NCBI GenBank assembly: GCA_000402295.1
Contig: AQRW01000159.1
Span: 1 to 27,022, forward strand
Direction of reading: 5' to 3'
Source: Candidatus Aerophobus profundus SCGC AAA252-L23
GTDB lineage: Bacteria > Aerophobota > Aerophobia > Aerophobales > Aerophobaceae
DNA: 27,022 nucleotides
The number at the start of each line of letters is the position of its first letter. The stretch's first letter is position 1. Below the pieces are notes generated by a model that did not search any database, was not told the DNA's origin, and saw only the letters and a list, made by a program, of their open reading frames with translations. Shown in pieces: positions 23,041 through 27,022 of this stretch. Position numbers and translations under genes: made by a program.

Positions 23041-24657
23041 TTAGTACTGGGGAGGTGGATAAGAAGGTGTTTTTTCTCTCTCTTCCGGAATATCCGCCAC
23101 CAAGGCATCGGTGGTGAGAATGAGAGAAGCAACGCTGGTTGCATTCTGGATGGTAGATCTTACCACCTTGGCTGGGTCAATAACTCCACTGACCACTAAA
23201 TCTTCAAATTGGCCGGTCTCGGCATTAAAACCTTCTGAGCCTTTTCCCCGCAAGACTCGCTCAGCTACGACTCCGCCCTCAAGTCCAGCATTCTCAGCTA
23301 TTTTTCGTAGAGGTTCTCTGAGAGAATCTTTAACTATTTCCACTCCCATTTTCTCATCAGCATTATCAACTTTCAGTTTCTCCAAAGCAGGGATACATCT
23401 AATTAAGGCTACTCCTCCACCCGGTACAATTCCTTCCTCAACTGCAGCTTTCGTAGCGGCTACAGCATCTTCTATTCGAGCCTTATTAGTTTTCATCTCA
23501 GCTTCAGTAGCCGCACCAACATTTATAACAGCTACTCCTCCGGCCAATTTAGCCAGTCTTTCCTCCAACTTCTCCCGGTCATAATCGGAGTCAGTGTCCT
23601 CTTTCTGAAGTTTGATTTGAGCAATCCTGGCCTCTATAGCCTTCTTGTCTCCCTGGCCCTCAATAATGGTCGTTTCCTCATTGGTTATTCGTACTCTCTT
23701 GGTTCTACCCAGTTTACTTATGTCCACATTTTCCAGTTTCAAGCCCAGATCTTCAGCAACTACCTGGCCACCGGTAAGAATACTTATATCCTCCAACATG
23801 GCCTTTCTGCGATCTCCAAATCCAGGAGCCTTGACCGCCGCACACTTCAAGGTACCACGAATCTTGTTAACCACCAGGGTAGCCAAGGCTTCACCTTCTA
23901 CATCCTCGGCTATAATCAATAGGGAACTGCCGGTGTTGGCCACTTTCTCCAGAAGAGGAAGTAAATCCTTCATATTACTAATCTTTTTATCGTGAAGAAG
24001 AATATAAGCATCCTCCAGCACTACTTCCATCTTCTCGGCATTAGTCACGAAATAGGGAGAGAGATACCCCCGGTCAAACTGCATCCCCTCAACAAGTTCT
24101 AAGTAAGTTTGGCCTGTTTTTCCTTCCTCAATAGTGATAACTCCATTTTCTCCCACTTTCTCCATAGCATCGGCAAGAAGTTCGCCCACAGCCGGATCAT
24201 TAGAAGCCGCTACACAGGCAACCTGTTGAATGGATTTCCTGTCCTTGACCATCTGACTCATTCTCTTTATCTCTTGTACCACCGCATCAACTGCCTTTTC
24301 CATTCCTTTCCTGAGATGAGTCGGATTGACCCCAGCTACAACATTTCTCATTCCTCGATGAACGATAAACTGAGTCAACAGAGTAGCTGTAGTAGTCCCA
24401 TCACCGGCAACATCTTTAGTCTTTTCGGCTACTTCTTTTACCAGTTGTGCTCCCATATTCTCACAAGGGTCTTTTAATTCAATTTCTTTAGCCACAGTAA
24501 CTCCATCGTCAGTTACAGTGGGGGATCCGAAACTCTTAGCTAAAGCCACATTTTGTCCCCTCGGACCCAATGTAATAGTAACCGCATTGGCTAATTGGTC
24601 CAAGCCTTTTACCAGAGCTTGCCTGGCCTCGGACCCAAACAAAAGTTGTTTGGCCAT
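23041..24657 (-). CDS. groL: 60 kDa chaperonin GroEL
   Basis: GroEL assembles into the double-ring folding chamber capped by GroES. Hallmarks are ITLGPRGQNVALAKSFG (28-44), DDGVTVAKEIEL, VAGDGTTTATLL (about 83-94, ATP site), GVNPTHLRKGM, VEEGIVPGGGVALIRC (about 400-415) and GFNAETGQFEDLVVSGVIDP. The length (538) is normal. The C-terminus reads EKTPSYPPPQY instead of the usual glycine-methionine-rich GGM tail, which normally lines the chamber floor. A GAGGAGGAG site precedes ATG 24657. It is 13 bp after groES in a two-gene operon with a terminator downstream. Confidence 0.98.
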   Translation of the reverse strand: MAKQLLFGSEARQALVKGLDQLANAVTITLGPRGQNVALAKSFGSPTVTDDGVTVAKEIELKDPCENMGAQLVKEVAEKTKDVAGDGTTTATLLTQFIVHRGMRNVVAGVNPTHLRKGMEKAVDAVVQEIKRMSQMVKDRKSIQQVACVAASNDPAVGELLADAMEKVGENGVITIEEGKTGQTYLELVEGMQFDRGYLSPYFVTNAEKMEVVLEDAYILLHDKKISNMKDLLPLLEKVANTGSSLLIIAEDVEGEALATLVVNKIRGTLKCAAVKAPGFGDRRKAMLEDISILTGGQVVAEDLGLKLENVDISKLGRTKRVRITNEETTIIEGQGDKKAIEARIAQIKLQKEDTDSDYDREKLEERLAKLAGGVAVINVGAATEAEMKTNKARIEDAVAATKAAVEEGIVPGGGVALIRCIPALEKLKVDNADEKMGVEIVKDSLREPLRKIAENAGLEGGVVAERVLRGKGSEGFNAETGQFEDLVVSGVIDPAKVVRSTIQNATSVASLILTTDALVADIPEEREKTPSYPPPQY

Positions 24658-24670
24658 ATTTCTCCTCCTC

Positions 24671-24940
24671 TTAATCTTCTTCCAGTATGGCTAATACGTC
24701 ATCTTCTCCCAAAACAAGGTACTCCTCATCATCAATTTTTATCTCGGTTCCACCATATTTGGCGAAGATGACCTTGTCACCTTTTTTAACACCCTTAAAA
24801 TCAGCACCCACAGCAATCACATCTCCCCGTTGGGGCTTTTCCTTGCTAGCTGTTTCCGGCAAATAGATTCCTCCTTCTGTCTTCTCTTCTTGTTTAATCG
24901 GTTTAACCACGATTCTCTCACCAAGAGGCTTAATTTTCAT
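24671..24940 (-). CDS. groS: 10 kDa co-chaperonin GroES
   Basis: GroES is the heptameric lid of GroEL. The start MKIKPLGERIVVKPIKQEEKT, the mobile loop EEKTEGGIYLPETASKEKPQ (17-36), GDVIAVG and KKGDKVIFAKYGGTEIKIDDEEYLVLGEDDVLAIL are the full family pattern, and the length (89) is slightly short of the usual 94-97. The ribosome site AAGGAGGGA precedes ATG 24940. The operon starts at a near-consensus promoter about 105 bp upstream. I find no CIRCE operator (TTAGCACTC-N9-GAGTGCTAA) in that leader. Confidence 0.98.
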   Translation of the reverse strand: MKIKPLGERIVVKPIKQEEKTEGGIYLPETASKEKPQRGDVIAVGADFKGVKKGDKVIFAKYGGTEIKIDDEEYLVLGEDDVLAILEED

Positions 24941-25042
24941 CCTCTTCCCTCCTTGTAGCTTTACTCATTTTTGTATTAAGTCCTCCTCATCTGTCCGCCC
25001 CTCATAATTTAAAAGAGGCCTTTGACTATTTTCTAAACTTAA

Positions 25043-25070
25043 ATTATATCTAAAACTTTGGAACTGTCAA
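25043..25070 (-). promoter_or_regulatory. Near-perfect sigma70 promoter of groES-groEL
   Basis: On the minus strand TTGACA (25065-25070) and TATAAT (25043-25048) are both perfect hexamers, 16 bp apart. The leader to groES is about 100 bases, with no CIRCE inverted repeat. Confidence 0.8.
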
Positions 25071-25113
25071 GTCCCGCCCAAGCTTCTTTTTTTCTCTAAG
25101 TATGTTAGGTATA

Positions 25114-25446
25114 TTAGCCAAAGATTCCTGGTAAACCAATGTCTGGAAGATTAAGTCCCCCGGTTAACTGTTGAAAACTATCTTTAATCATCATTTGAAC
25201 TTTACCCAGTGCGTCATTAACTGCACCAACAATTAGTTCCTGGAGCATCTCCGGATCGTCTTCTTTCATTAATTTCTTTTCTATTCTGATATCTATCATT
25301 TCAAACTTACCATTGATAGTAACCTCTACCATTCCTCCCCCGCTAACCCCAGTTACTTCCTTACCGGCAAGCTCATCTTTAATTTTCTTCATTTCTTCCT
25401 GAATCTTCCCGAAATTTTTCAACAGATTAACAACTCCGTTCAGCAT
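25114..25446 (-). CDS. ybaB: YbaB/EbfC family nucleoid-associated protein
   Basis: These small dimers bind DNA and are almost always encoded just after dnaX, as here (18 bp gap). The sequence has the family pattern: an N-terminal helix NLLKNFGKIQEEMKKIKDEL, the strand GVSGGGMVEVTINGKFEMIDIRI (about 34-56), DPEMLQELIVGAVNDALGKV (69-88), and a C-terminal helix ending near GLNLPDIGLPGIFG. The length (110) is typical. ATG 25446 has GGGAGGTAA upstream. No recR follows as it does in many bacteria; groES is next. Confidence 0.95.
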   Translation of the reverse strand: MLNGVVNLLKNFGKIQEEMKKIKDELAGKEVTGVSGGGMVEVTINGKFEMIDIRIEKKLMKEDDPEMLQELIVGAVNDALGKVQMMIKDSFQQLTGGLNLPDIGLPGIFG

Positions 25447-25464
25447 TGTGGATTTACCTCCCTC

Positions 25465-27022
25465 TTAGTCTCTTACTATTTCACCGTCAAACAGGTCTAT
25501 AGTCTGAGTCACTATTTTCCGCAAACGAATATGTTGATTTCTATCTTTCTCAGGTTTTTTAATCTCTTTTTCCCTTCTTGGCAGGTGATAAACGAAAGAG
25601 AAACCCGGCTCAAAAAACTCTTTGACAACTTGCTGAAGTAAACTTTGATTTTCTTGCTTTTCCAGAATGTTACGCTGAAATTCCTGTTCGAGACCAAGAA
25701 TAATAGAACCTGAGTCATTTATTTCTAATATCTTGGCCTGGGCCAAAATAGTGCCTACAGTTTTTTTTCTTTCTGATACCTGCTTAATAAAACTAGCCCA
25801 TCTTTGAGGGAAATCCCCCTCGGTCGAAGCCCTCTTCTTCTCAGGCAGTCCAGCCATACTTTCTCTGGAGGTAACTGTTTTTTCGGGAAAAGAAATAGCC
25901 GAAGCAGAAGCCCTTAGTTCCCTCTCAAGTTTCTTAATTGCCTCATATATTTCCAATAGCTCGGGTTCTTTTTCCTTTAAACGATTAGATAATGGATCCG
26001 AGGAGATAAGTTGAATCATTAGAAGCTCCAAATGTATCTCTGGTTGAGAAGAAAAACGAATTGCTTGTTCAGCTCGAGAGAGAGACTTTAAATAGTAGAT
26101 TAACTCTGTCAGATCAAACCAGGAAGTTTGCTCTTTCAATAGTTCAGAAGAAGAAAAGAAAGATTCCAGTTGTTCTACCTCCATACCTATTTTCAACATA
26201 ATTAAGTCTCTAAATAACCGTTGCCACCCTCTGATAAGGTATTCTGGGCTCTTACCTCTTCTCATTAAGTAATTAGTCAAATTAACATTAGCCAAACTAT
26301 CTTTTTTAGCTAAATTCCGGGTAAACTCAAAAAGATATTTTTTCTCTACCATTCCCAGAATATCAGTAACATCCTCCTCATTTATAGTCCCATTTGTGTA
26401 AGAGATTAACTGATCGAGGATTTTCTCGGCATCTCGCATGGAATTCTCTGCTCCCTCGGCTATCAAGTGCAAGGCCTCTCGGGTTACTTTAATATCCTCT
26501 TTTTTTACAATTTGACTTAGGCGATTGAGAATGTCGGGGAGAAGAATCCTTCGGAAATCAAATCTCTGGCAACGAGACAGAATAGTTTGGGGAAGTTTTT
26601 CCGGAGCGGTAGTGGCAAAAATAAAGATAACATGCGCTGGTGGCTCCTCCAAAGTTTTGAGAAGAGCATTAAAAGCTTCTCGGGTAAGCATATGTATCTC
26701 ATCAATTATGTAAATCTTATGTCTGGCTTTCAAAGGTGAGAACTCAATTCTTTCTCTCAGTTGTCTTATTTCATCTATACCTCTATTAGAAGCACCATCT
26801 ATTTCCAAAACATCTGGAGATTCTCCTCTGGTTATCTCCAGACAATTGCTACACTGATTACAGGGTGAAGAAGTCTCTCCTTTAGCACAATTTAGGGCTT
26901 TAGCTAAAATTCTTGCGGTACTTGTTTTACCGGTTCCCCGAGGACCAGCGAAAAGATAAGCTTGTCCGATTCTATTAAGAGAGATGGCATTTTTTAGAGT
27001 CTTTACCACATGATTTTGCCCA
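25465..27022 (-). CDS. dnaX: DNA polymerase III subunits gamma/tau, DnaX, 5'-partial
   Basis: DnaX is the ATPase of the clamp loader. The frame runs past the right edge: codons before the GTG at 27009 read GQNH, matching the family's VGQxHVVKTL, so about 20 N-terminal residues are missing and that GTG is an internal Val. Numbered from it, Walker A is GPRGTGKT (22-29), the zinc module has C41, C50, C53 and C56, Walker B is IIDEIHML (101-108), and sensor SRCQRFDF (145-152) carries the arginine finger. Domain III ends near 340. The C-terminal region is poorly conserved, as usual, and ends LFDGEIVRD. A run of eight A codes for RKK at 414-416 and could cause slippage to a shorter gamma form. It is cotranscribed with ybaB. 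Confidence 0.95.
   Translation of the reverse strand, partial: GQNHVVKTLKNAISLNRIGQAYLFAGPRGTGKTSTARILAKALNCAKGETSSPCNQCSNCLEITRGESPDVLEIDGASNRGIDEIRQLRERIEFSPLKARHKIYIIDEIHMLTREAFNALLKTLEEPPAHVIFIFATTAPEKLPQTILSRCQRFDFRRILLPDILNRLSQIVKKEDIKVTREALHLIAEGAENSMRDAEKILDQLISYTNGTINEEDVTDILGMVEKKYLFEFTRNLAKKDSLANVNLTNYLMRRGKSPEYLIRGWQRLFRDLIMLKIGMEVEQLESFFSSSELLKEQTSWFDLTELIYYLKSLSRAEQAIRFSSQPEIHLELLMIQLISSDPLSNRLKEKEPELLEIYEAIKKLERELRASASAISFPEKTVTSRESMAGLPEKKRASTEGDFPQRWASFIKQVSERKKTVGTILAQAKILEINDSGSIILGLEQEFQRNILEKQENQSLLQQVVKEFFEPGFSFVYHLPRREKEIKKPEKDRNQHIRLRKIVTQTIDLFDGEIVRD
25761..25768 (-). other. A8 run in dnaX, possible slippage site for a short gamma form
   Basis: The coding strand reads GAA AGA AAA AAA ACT at residues 413-417. 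Loss of one A puts TAG two codons after the run (CTG TAG); gain of one A reaches TGA after about 15 codons. Either would end the protein near 430-450 residues from the true start, the size of known gamma subunits. A small stem (TTGGCC-CA-GGCCAA) lies about 15 bases downstream. Other genes here also have A8 runs, so this may be chance. Confidence 0.3.

Noticed and set aside
24930..24968. 12-codon leader ORF (MSKATRREEDEN) overlapping the groES start, on the minus strand
   Set aside because: It has a nearby GAGGAGG, but it is very short, has no attenuator-like structure, and the groES gene has its own strong ribosome site. Recorded only as a curiosity.
24941..25113. CIRCE heat-shock operator before groES
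   Set aside because: Neither TTAGCACTC nor GAGTGCTAA, nor a close variant, is present.
27007..27009. GTG as the start of dnaX
   Set aside because: It encodes an internal Val of the conserved GQxHVVKTL stretch; the gene begins outside the window.

Overview
The window looks like chromosome from an uncultured, probably anaerobic, diderm bacterium with moderately low GC. An MltA-type lytic transglycosylase and a solute-binding protein with a signal-peptidase-I-like site suggest an outer membrane and periplasm. An ADP-forming acyl-CoA synthetase and a phosphofructokinase with pyrophosphate-type residues suggest energy-frugal fermentation. I cannot fix the phylum from sequence alone; candidate-phylum lineages (Aerophobetes- or Atribacteria-like) are a guess. 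No tRNA, rRNA, CRISPR array, prophage or transposase gene is visible.

Left part, plus strand (1-9869). A 5'-partial lytic transglycosylase is followed by a scar: an internal fragment of an arylsulfotransferase-like gene, then the intact start of a sulfatase gene that runs in frame into the C-terminal half of a CoA-transferase with a GNAT domain. That chimeric gene leads a tight operon with a fused acyl-CoA synthetase (ADP-forming) and a P-loop/DRTGG protein. Next, behind its own promoter candidate, is a four-gene envelope operon: ABC ATPase, membrane-anchored beta-domain protein, ABC-2 permease, and a signal-peptide protein with a C-terminal anchor and an internal duplication.

Middle, minus strand (9866-17378). 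thiC (no TPP riboswitch seen) lies downstream of a sugar-uptake operon. Transcription order there is solute-binding protein, two permeases, a 56-residue membrane protein and a polyol-type zinc dehydrogenase, with no ATPase gene. Upstream are a URO-D/methyltransferase-family gene and a broken fragment of a second one. Between that fragment and pfkA lies about 390 bp of non-coding DNA with a large imperfect inverted repeat directly before the pfkA promoter.

Right part. pfkA (plus) converges on the minus-strand operon yebC-tldD-tldE-cobO. Further right are groES-groEL with a near-perfect promoter and a strong terminator, then dnaX (5'-partial)-ybaB, an ordinary housekeeping arrangement.

The points most worth a second look are the mosaic scar and chimeric gene at 953-1290, the uncharacterised ABC-2 envelope operon, the small membrane protein in the sugar operon, the palindromic element before pfkA, and a possible slippage site in dnaX.
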